Source: an uncultured Bacteroidota bacterium
Lineage (GTDB): Bacteria; Bacteroidota; Bacteroidia; Chitinophagales; Chitinophagaceae
Reading direction: 5' to 3'
Assembly: GCA_902826165.1 (NCBI GenBank)
Contig: CADEDV010000002.1
Coordinates: 199,467-236,353 of the forward strand
DNA: 36,887 nucleotides
Of the stretch, positions 15,044-23,851 are shown one piece after another. Below the pieces are notes generated by a model. It had not been told where the DNA came from, ran no database searches, and worked only from the letters and a program-made list of their open reading frames with translations. The first letter of the stretch is position 1; each line of letters begins with the position of its first letter. Made by a program: the position numbers and the translations under genes.

Positions 15044-15409
15044 TTAGTCTTCGTACCCGCTTTTTATAACAGTGGAGATGATCTTGAATTTTTCCTTGGC
15101 ATTAAAACAATGCTGTGCATGAGCTGGTATAATGATTCCATTACCCAATTTCAGCTGGTGTGTTGTTTTGTCAATGGTAATTTCGGCCGTACCATCAATG
15201 ATCTGGATAAAATTATCAAAAGGCGATATCTTATCTCCCAGTTCTTCGCCGGTATCAAATGACATGGCTGTCACATTCCCGGTTGTCTTTTTAATAATTG
15301 TTTTGCTGACCACCGCATTTTCTACATATTCAATAATCTCAACAATGATATGCGGAGTTCCTTTTTCTAATTCAATGCCAGCACCGGGGTTATTTTGAAA
15401 TGTAGCCAT
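15044..15409 (-). CDS. Cupin-fold protein, copy 2
   Basis: This 121-aa protein is a paralogue of the cupin at 9306, with the same length, the same HIIVEIIEY opening block, FIQIID, IIIPAH and an ISTVIKSGYE end. As in copy 1, the first-motif histidines are absent (SPFDNFIQI), but here the second motif keeps an extra His (PAHAQHCF instead of PAHSSNYI). It is convergent with the FAD oxidoreductase gene, 37 bases away. The two copies thus bracket the kinase and biosynthetic genes in opposite orientation. Confidence 0.85.
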   Translation of the reverse strand: MATFQNNPGAGIELEKGTPHIIVEIIEYVENAVVSKTIIKKTTGNVTAMSFDTGEELGDKISPFDNFIQIIDGTAEITIDKTTHQLKLGNGIIIPAHAQHCFNAKEKFKIISTVIKSGYED

Positions 15410-15663
15410 TATTCGCTGTCCGGTAGTTTGTTACCTGTTTACAATGATATGCTATTATAGCGACAAGTACTGTTTTATAAATAGTATGCTCACTTTTACA
15501 ATTCGCTTTTCATTCTCCATATTCCTGCAAAGCCTGTTACCTGTGAACGAATATGCCCGCCAGCAACTCAATAATTGCCGCTATTTACCAATCGGGGCAG
15601 GCCACGGTAATGAATTCGTCAAAAAATCCGCCATAAAAAAATGTAAATACTATAAAAATTTTA

Positions 15664-15671
15664 TACTTTAG
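15664..15671 (+). promoter_or_regulatory. Candidate -7 box for gene 15687
   Basis: TACTTTAG matches TAnnTTTG at all but one fixed position, 15 bases ahead of the start codon. No -33 TTG is visible at standard spacing. The rest of the gap 15410-15686 holds nothing else I can support. Confidence 0.25.
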
Positions 15672-15686
15672 GTAAAAGCTTGCCGC

Positions 15687-16025
15687 ATGAATCACGTTGA
15701 ACACAACGATTTATTTCCTGTTGCCCAATCTCTCCGGAAGCAGGGTCTTAATTATGATGAAATAGCCTTGCAGCTCCGGGAAAAAGGAGCACCGGAAAAC
15801 CTGATGCAGGATATCATTGAAAAACTAAAAGCCCTGCGGCTCATCCAAAAAAGAAATACCGGCTTTACCTGCTGTGCCGTTGGTGTGGTCCTGTTAATAG
15901 CCGGCTGCCTGCTCACCCTGGTCCTTTTTGATACAGGTGCCAGCATCAAACTGGCGATGTACGGCCTCACTACACTTGGTGTCATTTTTACCTTCAAAGG
16001 GCTTGCGGATATCATGGGCTGGTGA
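15687..16025 (+). CDS. Small two-helix membrane protein of unknown function
   Basis: This 112-aa protein has a soluble N-terminal half (about residues 1-55) that reads like a short helical domain with repeated 'regulatory helix' spacing (SLRKQGLNYDEIALQLREKG), then two membrane segments (about 62-82 and 89-108). The N-terminal part resembles the winged or helical elements of small DNA-independent adaptor domains, but I cannot assign it. Similar proteins occur in other Chitinophagaceae. It precedes the RNA helicase with 59 bases between its stop and the helicase's chosen start. Confidence 0.7.
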   Translation: MNHVEHNDLFPVAQSLRKQGLNYDEIALQLREKGAPENLMQDIIEKLKALRLIQKRNTGFTCCAVGVVLLIAGCLLTLVLFDTGASIKLAMYGLTTLGVIFTFKGLADIMGW

Positions 16026-16084
16026 TCATCCATACAACTACAGGTAAAACAGCAGGAGAAACGGAAGTACCGTACTTTTGCTCC

Positions 16085-17410
16085 ATGCCCACTTCAACAA
16101 TTTCCACCAGCAGTATATTAGCAAAGCTTGATATCAAAGCATTAAATGAAATGCAGCAGGCTGCTATTAAAGCCACTGCTGAACACAAAAATGTACTCCT
16201 GTTATCTGCCACCGGGTCGGGCAAAACATTAGCCTTCCTGTTACCACTGATCAGTTCATTGAATCCTGCCAATACAAAAACACAGGCCATTATCATTGTA
16301 CCTTCCCGGGAGCTGGCCCTGCAGATCGAATCTGTATTTAAAAGCATGGGTACCAATTTTAAAGTAACCTGTTGCTATGGCGGCCACTTACGGGAAACGG
16401 AAGAGAATAACCTGAAGCAGGCCCCTGCCCTGCTGATCGGCACACCCGGTCGTCTTGCTGATCATATCAGGAGAGGTAATATCACAACGGCCAGTATTGA
16501 AACATTGATACTTGATGAATTTGATAAATCACTGGAACTGGGTTTTCTTGATGAAATGTCTCTCATTATTGGATCCCTGCCTGCTATTAAGAAAAGAATG
16601 CTCACCTCTGCCACACAGGCTGTAGAGATACCTTCCTTTATCGGCATGACTGACCCCGTTACCCTTGATTTTTTAAATGACAGCGATGAAGAAACGGGAC
16701 TTACGGTGAAAACCCTGCTGAGCGATGGAAAAGACAAATTAGAAACCCTGTTCCGGTTACTCTGCATGCTGGGCAATCGCTCCACGATCATTTTTTGTAA
16801 TCACAGAGAATCGGTGGAACGAACCAGTAAATTCCTGAAAGAAAAAGATATTATCAATGAATTTTATCATGGTGCCCTGGAACAACCCGAACGGGATGCC
16901 GCCCTTTGTAAATTCAGGAATGGTACTTCCAATGTATTAGTAACAACCGACCTGGCTTCGAGAGGATTGGATATTGCCAATATCCGCTACATCATCCATT
17001 ATCACCTGCCGGGTAGTGAAGATATATTTACACACCGCAATGGCCGCACCGCCCGTATGGATGCCAGCGGCACTGCCATACTTATTTTATCTCCTGAAGA
17101 AAAATTGCCCGGCTATATTGCTGCCGGAGTTGAAAAGATTGAATTGCCCGCAACCACTGTTCTTCCTGAAAAACCAAAATGGTCAACCCTGTTCATTGCA
17201 GCGGGTAAAAAAGACAAGGTCAATAAAGTTGATATTGTTGGGTTCCTGTCGAATAAAGGCGACCTGAAAAAAGAAGATATCGGGCTGATCGAAGTAAAAG
17301 ATTTCTTTTCTTTTGCAGCGATAAAGAAAATCAAAGTAAGCCATACACTGCAACTGATCAAAGAACAAAAGATCAAGAATAAAAAAGTAAAGATCGCTGT
17401 TGCAAAATAG
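16085..17410 (+). CDS. DEAD-box-type RNA helicase with DbpA-like RNA-binding domain
   Basis: The 441-aa protein has the two RecA domains of a DEAD-box helicase: Q-motif region LNEMQQAAI (20-28), motif I SATGSGKT (41-48), PSRELALQ (73-80), TPGRLADH, motif II DEFD (144-147), motif III SAT (175-177), then TTDLASRGLDI and HRNGRTAR. The last about 75 residues match the DbpA RNA-binding domain (VDIVGFLSNKGDLKKEDIG and VKDFFSF), which in E. coli DbpA recognises hairpin 92 of 23S rRNA. A ribosome-assembly role is therefore likely. Motif II is DEFD rather than DEAD. I chose ATG 16085; a GTG at 16022 overlaps the upstream gene and adds 21 atypical residues. Confidence 0.92.
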   Translation: MPTSTISTSSILAKLDIKALNEMQQAAIKATAEHKNVLLLSATGSGKTLAFLLPLISSLNPANTKTQAIIIVPSRELALQIESVFKSMGTNFKVTCCYGGHLRETEENNLKQAPALLIGTPGRLADHIRRGNITTASIETLILDEFDKSLELGFLDEMSLIIGSLPAIKKRMLTSATQAVEIPSFIGMTDPVTLDFLNDSDEETGLTVKTLLSDGKDKLETLFRLLCMLGNRSTIIFCNHRESVERTSKFLKEKDIINEFYHGALEQPERDAALCKFRNGTSNVLVTTDLASRGLDIANIRYIIHYHLPGSEDIFTHRNGRTARMDASGTAILILSPEEKLPGYIAAGVEKIELPATTVLPEKPKWSTLFIAAGKKDKVNKVDIVGFLSNKGDLKKEDIGLIEVKDFFSFAAIKKIKVSHTLQLIKEQKIKNKKVKIAVAK

Positions 17411-17424
17411 AGGATGTTATAAAG

Positions 17425-17443
17425 TAATAATCAACCATTATTA
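17425..17443. other. AT-only hairpin after the helicase
   Basis: TAATAAT and ATTATTA pair around CAACC, 14 bases past the helicase stop and 14 bases ahead of a 39-aa frame. With only A-T pairs it would be a weak terminator at best. Confidence 0.2.
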
Positions 17444-17457
17444 TAAAATCAACTACT

Positions 17458-17577
17458 ATGTTACAGGCAACTAACTCCGGTGTTTCCTTAGTGCTTTATG
17501 TTGGGTCTTTGGCGATAGCCATTTTACTGACTGCCATCATTACTACCGTAATAGTGAGCCGCAAAAAACGGCAATGA
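17458..17577 (+). CDS. 39-aa single-pass membrane peptide
   Basis: ATG 17458 to TGA 17575 encodes 39 residues: a polar start, a hydrophobic core (about residues 9-33) and a basic tail (SRKKRQ) that would face the cytoplasm. The composition is that of a genuine small membrane protein rather than random DNA. It is too short to name. It lies in the same direction between the helicase and the NamZ gene. Confidence 0.5.
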   Translation: MLQATNSGVSLVLYVGSLAIAILLTAIITTVIVSRKKRQ

Positions 17578-17647
17578 TTAAGTGAATTGTCGCTATCATT
17601 TGCCAGCCATTTATCTGTATATTTATCGGGCTTAATTCAGCCTGGAT

Positions 17648-18865
17648 ATGAAATATATTTTCCTCCTTACATTGGCCTTCGTCTTTAGTTTTTGCGGGAC
17701 ATCCCGACATACTCCAAAAAATACTGTTGAAAATGGAAAACCCATTAAAACAGGTGCCGAGCAAACCGAAAAATACCTTCCTTACCTGCAGGGTAAAAGA
17801 GTGGCAATGATGGCCAACCTTACTTCTGTTATTGGAAAAACACATTTGGTAGACAGCCTCAAAAGCAGGGGGGTGAATATTGTAAAAGTATTTGGCCCGG
17901 AACATGGCTTCCGGGGCAATGCCAGCGCCGGTGTGCATGTGGCGGATGAAGTGGATATTGCTACAGGCATTCCTGTCATCTCGTTATATGGCAAAAAAAA
18001 CAAACCCACCAAAGAAGATCTTGCCGATGTTGATATTCTTATTTATGACCTGCAGGATGTAGGCTGCCGGTTTTATACCAATATCAATGCGCTGGTGCGG
18101 CTGATGGATGCCTGTTATGAGAACGGCAAAGAAATGCTGATCCTCGACCGGCCCAACCCCAACGGCTACCTGGTTGACGGCCCCATACTGGATATGAAAT
18201 ATAAATCCGGTATCGGCATGTTCCCTATTCCTATGTCGCACGGGCTGACGGTGGGTGAATTTGCACAAATGGCTAATGGTGAAGGCTGGCTGGCGAATAA
18301 AGCAAAATGTATAATTAAAGTGATCCCGGTGGCTAACTATGATCATGAGATGGCGTATACACTACCGGTGAAACCATCGCCAAATTTGAATACACAGCAA
18401 TCCATCATGCTCTACCCTTCCACCTGTATGTTTGAAGGCACTTATCTTAATCATGGACGGGGCACTTATTTCCCGTTCACTGTAATCGGCAGCCCGGAAC
18501 TCAAAGGCAAATATGAATTTTCTTTCACACCCACCGGCATCAAAGGCATGTCAGAAACACCACTCTTCATGGACCAGCTTTGTTATGGCCTGGATCTTCG
18601 TAATTATGATATTGAGCTATTGAGAAAAAGCAAGCAGATCAACCTGCAATGGATCATGGAACTCTACAAAGCCTCTCCGAATAAAGAAAAATTCTTTGAT
18701 TCAAAGCTTAGTAAAGAAATGGGTACGATCGAAAAATTGATCGGCTCCGGTTTATTCCGCCAGCAGATCATTGATGGTGTACCTGAAAAAGAGATCCGTG
18801 CCAGCTGGGAACCCGGATTAAGTGACTACAAACTGATGCGGAAGAAATATTTATTGTACCCTTAA
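17648..18865 (+). CDS. namZ: DUF1343 exo-beta-N-acetylmuramidase, NamZ type, lipoprotein
   Basis: This 405-aa protein has a lipobox (FSFC, Cys16) and a full DUF1343 domain. Members characterised in Bacillus and Tannerella (NamZ, GH171) release MurNAc from the non-reducing end of peptidoglycan fragments, so this enzyme likely works in cell-wall recycling in the periplasm or at the cell surface. Family motifs include FGPEHGFRG (with the conserved Glu), ISLYGKKNKPT, YDLQDVGCRFYTNI, LDRPNPNG and PSPNLNT. The length is normal. It is followed 13 bases later by the dCMP deaminase and may share its transcript. Confidence 0.92.
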   Translation: MKYIFLLTLAFVFSFCGTSRHTPKNTVENGKPIKTGAEQTEKYLPYLQGKRVAMMANLTSVIGKTHLVDSLKSRGVNIVKVFGPEHGFRGNASAGVHVADEVDIATGIPVISLYGKKNKPTKEDLADVDILIYDLQDVGCRFYTNINALVRLMDACYENGKEMLILDRPNPNGYLVDGPILDMKYKSGIGMFPIPMSHGLTVGEFAQMANGEGWLANKAKCIIKVIPVANYDHEMAYTLPVKPSPNLNTQQSIMLYPSTCMFEGTYLNHGRGTYFPFTVIGSPELKGKYEFSFTPTGIKGMSETPLFMDQLCYGLDLRNYDIELLRKSKQINLQWIMELYKASPNKEKFFDSKLSKEMGTIEKLIGSGLFRQQIIDGVPEKEIRASWEPGLSDYKLMRKKYLLYP

Positions 18866-18878
18866 AAAGTAGTTGATC

Positions 18879-19376
18879 GTGAAAAAGAGAACTGATTACA
18901 TTACCTGGGATGAATATTTTATGGGTGTTGCTTTGTTATCAGCCAAGCGGAGTAAAGACCCCAACACACAGGTTGGTGCCTGTATCGTGAATAATAAAAA
19001 CAAAATCGTCGGTGCCGGCTATAATGGTTTACCGACAGGTTGCCATGATGATGATTTTCCCTGGGACAAACAGGGTGAGTTCCTGGATACCAAGTATCCT
19101 TATATCTGCCATGCAGAACTGAATGCTATTTTAAACAATATCGGCATGGACCTGCATGGTTGTAAAATTTATACGGCCCTGTTCCCCTGCAATGAATGTA
19201 CAAAAGCCATTATTCAATCCGGTATCACGGAAGTGATCTATCTCTCTGATAAATATGAAGGCAGCGATGTCTTTAAAGCCTCGAAGATCATGCTGGATAA
19301 GGCTGGTATCACCTACCGGAAAGTGGAAGTAAAGATCAGTAACCTGGTATTATCGTACCAGGAAAAGGATGTATAA
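18879..19376 (+). CDS. Deoxycytidylate (dCMP) deaminase
   Basis: This 165-aa enzyme deaminates dCMP to dUMP for thymidylate synthesis. The zinc-site signature is intact: CHAE (His78, catalytic Glu80) and PCNEC (Cys104, Cys107). The start is GTG 18879, giving the family's usual opening [14 protein letters not shown]; a TTG two codons upstream is possible. The region [13 protein letters not shown] is typical of the class. It faces a MazG-like hydrolase on the opposite strand, both dealing with nucleotide pools. Confidence 0.93.
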   Translation: MKKRTDYITWDEYFMGVALLSAKRSKDPNTQVGACIVNNKNKIVGAGYNGLPTGCHDDDFPWDKQGEFLDTKYPYICHAELNAILNNIGMDLHGCKIYTALFPCNECTKAIIQSGITEVIYLSDKYEGSDVFKASKIMLDKAGITYRKVEVKISNLVLSYQEKDV

Positions 19377-19389
19377 TTAACTACTGGGT

Positions 19390-19656
19390 TTATTTTGTGG
19401 GAAGCTTCCGCGGGTTCTTTAAATAATCAGCAACGGCATCTTCCATTTTTACTTCCATCAGGTTAGCAAGTGTCAGCAACCACATCAGCACATCTGCAAA
19501 TTCTTCTTTGGCATTCTGTTGGTCACCGGTTGCAATAGCCGATGAAAGCTCTCCCACTTCTTCATGAAACCATAAAGCCGTGTGATAGATGCCTCTTTCA
19601 CTATCTGTCTTAAAATATCTTTCTTTGACTATTTGCTGCAGTGCTGAAATTTCCAT
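19390..19656 (-). CDS. MazG-like nucleotide pyrophosphohydrolase
   Basis: This 88-aa all-alpha protein shows the metal-binding acidic clusters of the MazG fold: HEEVGELSSAI (Glu32, Glu33, Glu36) and EEFADVLMW (Glu51/Glu52, Asp55). Such single-domain proteins hydrolyse (d)NTPs or altered nucleotides to monophosphates. It is convergent with the dCMP deaminase (13-base gap) and lies 20 bases downstream of the methyltransferase gene, with which it may be co-transcribed. Confidence 0.88.
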   Translation of the reverse strand: MEISALQQIVKERYFKTDSERGIYHTALWFHEEVGELSSAIATGDQQNAKEEFADVLMWLLTLANLMEVKMEDAVADYLKNPRKLPTK

Positions 19657-19676
19657 TTGCTAATTGTATTTTCAGT

Positions 19677-20867
19677 TTACAATGATGGTTCTTCTTTATT
19701 CGTTTTAATTTCCCGGCTACCGCTGTATAATTCATACTCCAGTAAGCGGCAATCGATCGTACTCGTATAGAATTCTATTCTACGTTTTGCTTTCAACCCG
19801 ATCTTCTTGGCCAGTTCCAGGTTGCCGGTAAATACATACCCGAAATAACCGCCGCATTTTTGTTTCATAAAATCACCGATCCGGGCATAGGTAGCTTCCA
19901 GTTCTTTCACATCACCCAGGCGTTCGCCATATTCAGGGTTCACATAAAAAATACCGTTTTCACCAGCGGGTACATCGGTCAACGCAAAATCACAAACAGC
20001 AAAATCGATGAGGTCAGCTACGCCGGCTGCTATCGCATTCTTCTTCGCATTCTCTACAGCCCTCGCACTATAATCCGTAGCAATGATCCTCAATCCCGGT
20101 ACATCAATGATCTGCTCTTCCAGCAATGCATCTTCCTGCAGGTACACCGATTCGTCATAACCCTGCAAATGCATGAATGCATAGTTGGTCCTGAATAAAC
20201 CGGGTCTGCGGTTGGTAGCGATCATTGCCGCCTCAATAGCCAGCGTACCGGAGCCACACATAGGGTTTACAAAAGCTGATTTTCTATCCCAACGGGTGGC
20301 ATAGATCGTTGCAGATGCTAATGCTTCGAGCATGGGTGCCTGGCCGGGTATTTTGCGATAGCCATGTCTTCCTAATGAATCACCGGATGTGTCCACAAAT
20401 ATTTCTGCCTGCTCATTTTTCCAGAATAAATGAATGACTGCTCCTGTGAGTTCAGAACCCGTTGATGGCCGGGTGCCTCTTTGCTCCCGCATCCTGTCAA
20501 CGATCGCATCTTTCACCCGCAGGTTGGCAAACATGCTGTTATTGATCGTTGGATTATTGACATTACTGGTAATGGAAAAATACCCGGGATCCGGTAAAAG
20601 TGTTTCCCAGGGATACATCAGCAGGTTTTTATAAATGGCATCCGCATCTTCTGCTTCAAATTTCTGAAGACTATAGAGCACCTGGCTGGCACAACGCAGG
20701 TTCAGGTTTAGTTTGATACAGTCATTGACCGTACCGGATAAACGAACCCCGGTTACAAAGGTTTCATCAATGGCAAAACCCAATTCTTTTACTTCCTGCT
20801 CCAGGTAAGGAGCCAGCCTTTTGGGGCAGGTGATAATAATGACCGATCTGCTGGTATATAAGCTCAT
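19677..20867 (-). CDS. THUMP-domain class I RNA methyltransferase (RlmL/TrmN group)
   Basis: The 396-aa protein has an N-terminal THUMP RNA-binding region (about residues 40-160) and a C-terminal methyltransferase with NPMCGSGTLAIEAAM (SAM motif I) and the catalytic NPEYGERLG. The classic N-methyltransferase motif is NPPY; the Bacteroidota group commonly reads NPEY. The likely reaction is N2-methylation of a guanosine in 23S rRNA or tRNA; which base cannot be read. It is divergent from the exported protein at 20993 with a 125-base gap, in which TACCTTTA and TATATTTT are possible -7 boxes. Confidence 0.9.
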   Translation of the reverse strand: MSLYTSRSVIIITCPKRLAPYLEQEVKELGFAIDETFVTGVRLSGTVNDCIKLNLNLRCASQVLYSLQKFEAEDADAIYKNLLMYPWETLLPDPGYFSITSNVNNPTINNSMFANLRVKDAIVDRMREQRGTRPSTGSELTGAVIHLFWKNEQAEIFVDTSGDSLGRHGYRKIPGQAPMLEALASATIYATRWDRKSAFVNPMCGSGTLAIEAAMIATNRRPGLFRTNYAFMHLQGYDESVYLQEDALLEEQIIDVPGLRIIATDYSARAVENAKKNAIAAGVADLIDFAVCDFALTDVPAGENGIFYVNPEYGERLGDVKELEATYARIGDFMKQKCGGYFGYVFTGNLELAKKIGLKAKRRIEFYTSTIDCRLLEYELYSGSREIKTNKEEPSL

Positions 20868-20992
20868 AGGGGTTAAAGGTAAAGCCTTCCTGCTGATACT
20901 GTTATATTAATCAGGCCGGGCAAAAAAGAACGGGCCATGCTGAAAATATATCCCCTGAATCGGCGTTAATAGGAAGATTAAAATCCCCATCT

Positions 20993-22075
20993 GTGAAAAA
21001 ACTCTACTTTTTTGCCTTGCTGGCAATTTCCTTTAGCATCAATGCCCAGAAGAAAGTCGATCTTGACCGCTTTCGTTTTTCTGTACAATACCGTTCGCTG
21101 CCTAAAATGCAAATAGACAGTACTTACCGCACTTATAATGTGGAAGTGGAAGGAACACGGCTGATGCAATCTTTCCTGGATGAGATGTCGCCGGAAAACT
21201 CGGTGGTGCTGGAAGGCTGGAGAAAATTGCCCCAGGATGGCCACCTGGATATCAAAGTAAAGTTGGGCGATTTGATACCTGAATCTGTTTCGGTAAAAGA
21301 GAGAATTGAAACATCCAAGAACAGGGCCGGGCAGGTTAGTACGAAAACTTTTTACCGGCAGGAAGTAGTGTATTCTTTCGATGCGACTGCCTATATTACC
21401 GATTACAAAGGGGCACATATCATGGACCAGGAACTGGCCGGCCGGGGTAGTAAACAAGTGTACAGAAGTCCTGAGTTTACCAGCCGTATTCTTGCAGAAG
21501 GATATTTTGCATTGAATTCACTGACTGTTACCAAAGAATTGTACCAGGGCTGCGTAACGAGGGCTATGCGTTACCTGAGTGAACGCATAACAGATAATTT
21601 TGGATTCAACCCAGTTACTGTTAATGATTTTATGTGGATCGTGGATAGCAGGAAGCACCCCGAATATACAGCACACCGGCAGGCATTCCAGCAACTGAAC
21701 GAGGTATTGTTCCGGATGAATGCCAGCACTTCCATCGATGGAGCCAGGGAGGAATTAAAACCAGTGATCGATTATTTTGAAAAGATCAAACGCATTTATT
21801 CTTCCACCAGTAAACATGACCGGAAGATGAAATATGCCAGCTATTTCAACCTCGCCGTTTTATATTATTACCTGGATGACCCACAGGCCATGATGAAAGA
21901 AGCCAAAGGATTAGAGCTGAATGATTATGATGCAAAAGATGCGAGAGGCTTTGTACAAACAGCTACCTGGTTAAAAAATCTCTTTGAACAAAACAATATT
22001 TACACCCGTCATTTTACAATCAACCCGGCTTCATTCAAAGGCCCCTATGAGAAAGCAGATGTAACGGCAAAATAA
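20993..22075 (+). CDS. Exported protein of unknown function
   Basis: The start is GTG 20993, giving a clear signal peptide (about residues 1-18, ending INAQ). The remaining 340 residues are soluble: an N-terminal beta-rich half with RFRFSVQYRSLP and VEVEGTR, and a helical C-terminal half (about 240-345) in which FNLAVLYYYLDDPQAMMKEA looks TPR-like. I do not recognise the family. It ends in a hairpin terminator shared with the convergent serine hydrolase. Confidence 0.75.
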   Translation: MKKLYFFALLAISFSINAQKKVDLDRFRFSVQYRSLPKMQIDSTYRTYNVEVEGTRLMQSFLDEMSPENSVVLEGWRKLPQDGHLDIKVKLGDLIPESVSVKERIETSKNRAGQVSTKTFYRQEVVYSFDATAYITDYKGAHIMDQELAGRGSKQVYRSPEFTSRILAEGYFALNSLTVTKELYQGCVTRAMRYLSERITDNFGFNPVTVNDFMWIVDSRKHPEYTAHRQAFQQLNEVLFRMNASTSIDGAREELKPVIDYFEKIKRIYSSTSKHDRKMKYASYFNLAVLYYYLDDPQAMMKEAKGLELNDYDAKDARGFVQTATWLKNLFEQNNIYTRHFTINPASFKGPYEKADVTAK

Positions 22076-22099
22076 AACCGCAGTTGGCACTACGGTTTT
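22074..22099. terminator. Bidirectional hairpin terminator between convergent genes
   Basis: AAAACCG...CGGTTTT (7 bp) continues, after one mismatch, into AGT...ACT around a TGGC loop. A-rich and T-rich flanks on both sides suit termination of the plus-strand gene ending at 22075 and, 30 bases downstream, the minus-strand hydrolase ending at 22129. Confidence 0.75.
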
Positions 22100-22128
22100 G
22101 TATCTAAATAAATCGCTGAATAATACCG

Positions 22129-23796
22129 CTACTTTATTTTATTGCCTTTTGTTTCCCGGCCGCCCTGGTATAATACGAGGTGAGTGACTTTTCCAGCAGC
22201 ATCTTTAAAGAATTCGACCTTTGCATCAATTTCTTTAGGGAAGAATTTGGTAGCTGTTTCCGCATACACCTGGATGGCTGATTGCCCGGTGGCCTGCACC
22301 ATCATTTTGTCTCCTTCCAATGTTACCGTCATAATAAAATTGGGTGCCAGTTCATATTCACCAACATAGGTAGCCAGCAAAGCCACGTCGGTCTTAACAA
22401 TACCGGGTTTCTCCGGCAATGGCTTATTCGTTCTCTTCCAATCACTTGTTTCATTGCGGCTTTTGAAAACTAATTTCTCCAGTTGTCCTCCTGTATTACG
22501 GATAAAATGAATGGTTGACAGCGAATTTTCAAAAAAGAACTTATCCTTTTCATACGCTTTTAATTTGAATGTATTGCCGCCACTCCTTTGCGAGATCACC
22601 TGGTTTCCTTCCGCGGTAATAAACCGCTGCTCCCCTGTTTCATTCTCATACACAGCAACATATTCTTTTGCAGTTGTTTCATCAATCGCAATTTCTTTCC
22701 GGATATACGGTTTACCCATTGTTAGCGCAGCGAGTTGCGGGGCTTCCATATCCAGCGACCGGCAATCACAATTTGCGAATATGGCTATAAATATGTCTTC
22801 AGCAGGAATATAAATAGCATCCGTCACAAAACCATTGATACCACCACTGTGTTCGATGGTGGCAGCACCCTGTACCTCATTAAAGCCCCAGCCATACCCA
22901 TATTTAGTGGATTTACCATTCGTCAATTTATAATCTGTAAATGCTTTTTGTAAAGATTCTTTTGATACCAGTTTGTAGGCATGAACGGCCTGGTTCCATT
23001 TCCAGAGATCTTCCACCGTTGATACAAGTGAACCGGCTGCATAGGGTAATGTCATACTCAACGGCCTCGCATTTTCATAACCATCCTTCCCCTGCTGGTA
23101 TCCTTTAGCCCGGTTGGTGATAATGCGGGTATCGTTTCCATATGCAGAATTCATCATACCGGCAGGTTTGAATAAATTCTCCTTTACATAATCTTCATAA
23201 GTAAGCCCTGAAATCTTTTCAATGATATAACCAAGCAGAAAATAACCGGAGTTATTATAGTTCCATTGGGTGCCGGGTGCAAAATCCATCGGCTGGTTCT
23301 TAAAATAAGCGATCATCTCCAGCGGTTTCATATCCATATTCATGATGGAATCAAAACTGCTCATACCGGTATAACTTTTTATACCCGATGTATGTGTGAG
23401 GAGATGTTCTACGGTGATCGTATACCCATGCGTGAGATAGTCCGGGATAAATTTCTTAATATCATCCTGCAGTGACAACTTGCCTTTTTCCATTAACTGT
23501 AAGATAGCCACGGCTGTAAATTGTTTGCTGATAGAACCGATACGAAATACCATCTCAGCCCGCATGGGTACTTTCAGTTCCATGTCCGCCATGCCAAAAC
23601 CTTTCTGATAGATCACCTGCCCTTTGCGGCTGACCAGCACGGTGGCACCGGGGTCTTCTTTTTTAAACTTAGCTGAAAGCAGCGTATCAAATGCAGTGAT
23701 CAATTGTTTATCGGCTTTGGAAAGCGGTTGTGCGAAAGAGGAAATACTGAATAACAGCAATAGTATTCCTGTAAAGAATTTTGCAGGCATGGTCAT
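22129..23796 (-). CDS. Exported serine hydrolase (beta-lactamase/PBP4*-like) with two C-terminal DUF3471-like repeats
   Basis: The 555-aa protein has a signal peptide (residues about 1-23, SSFAQP). The serine-hydrolase domain (about 30-360) carries Ser88-x-x-Lys91 (GSISK), Tyr180-x-Asn182 (NYNNSG) and His316-Ser-Gly-Gly (EHSGG) in place of the KTG box. Two C-terminal beta modules (about 370-455 and 465-550) look like DUF3471-type repeats; the second begins YVGEYELAPN. Such enzymes act as periplasmic esterases or D-amino-acid peptidases; the substrate is unknown. The next plausible start is the ATG two codons in. A near-consensus -7 box lies at 23807-23814. Confidence 0.9.
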   Translation of the reverse strand: MTMPAKFFTGILLLLFSISSFAQPLSKADKQLITAFDTLLSAKFKKEDPGATVLVSRKGQVIYQKGFGMADMELKVPMRAEMVFRIGSISKQFTAVAILQLMEKGKLSLQDDIKKFIPDYLTHGYTITVEHLLTHTSGIKSYTGMSSFDSIMNMDMKPLEMIAYFKNQPMDFAPGTQWNYNNSGYFLLGYIIEKISGLTYEDYVKENLFKPAGMMNSAYGNDTRIITNRAKGYQQGKDGYENARPLSMTLPYAAGSLVSTVEDLWKWNQAVHAYKLVSKESLQKAFTDYKLTNGKSTKYGYGWGFNEVQGAATIEHSGGINGFVTDAIYIPAEDIFIAIFANCDCRSLDMEAPQLAALTMGKPYIRKEIAIDETTAKEYVAVYENETGEQRFITAEGNQVISQRSGGNTFKLKAYEKDKFFFENSLSTIHFIRNTGGQLEKLVFKSRNETSDWKRTNKPLPEKPGIVKTDVALLATYVGEYELAPNFIMTVTLEGDKMMVQATGQSAIQVYAETATKFFPKEIDAKVEFFKDAAGKVTHLVLYQGGRETKGNKIK

Positions 23797-23851
23797 TGGT
23801 TTATCGGAAAGTTACAGCATTCCGGGATAAGGGCAGGCCTGTCACTAAAAA

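Noticed and set aside
15444-15671. Open frame of 75 codons on the plus strand, between cupin copy 2 and the membrane-protein gene
   Set aside because: Odd composition (many Tyr, Phe, Cys, Asn), no leader, no family match by eye; its end overlaps the likely -7 box of the next gene.
19677-20867. NPEY in place of NPPY in the THUMP methyltransferase as a sign of inactivity
   Set aside because: Homologues in Bacteroidota commonly read NPEYGERLG, as I recall, so it is likely the group's normal form.
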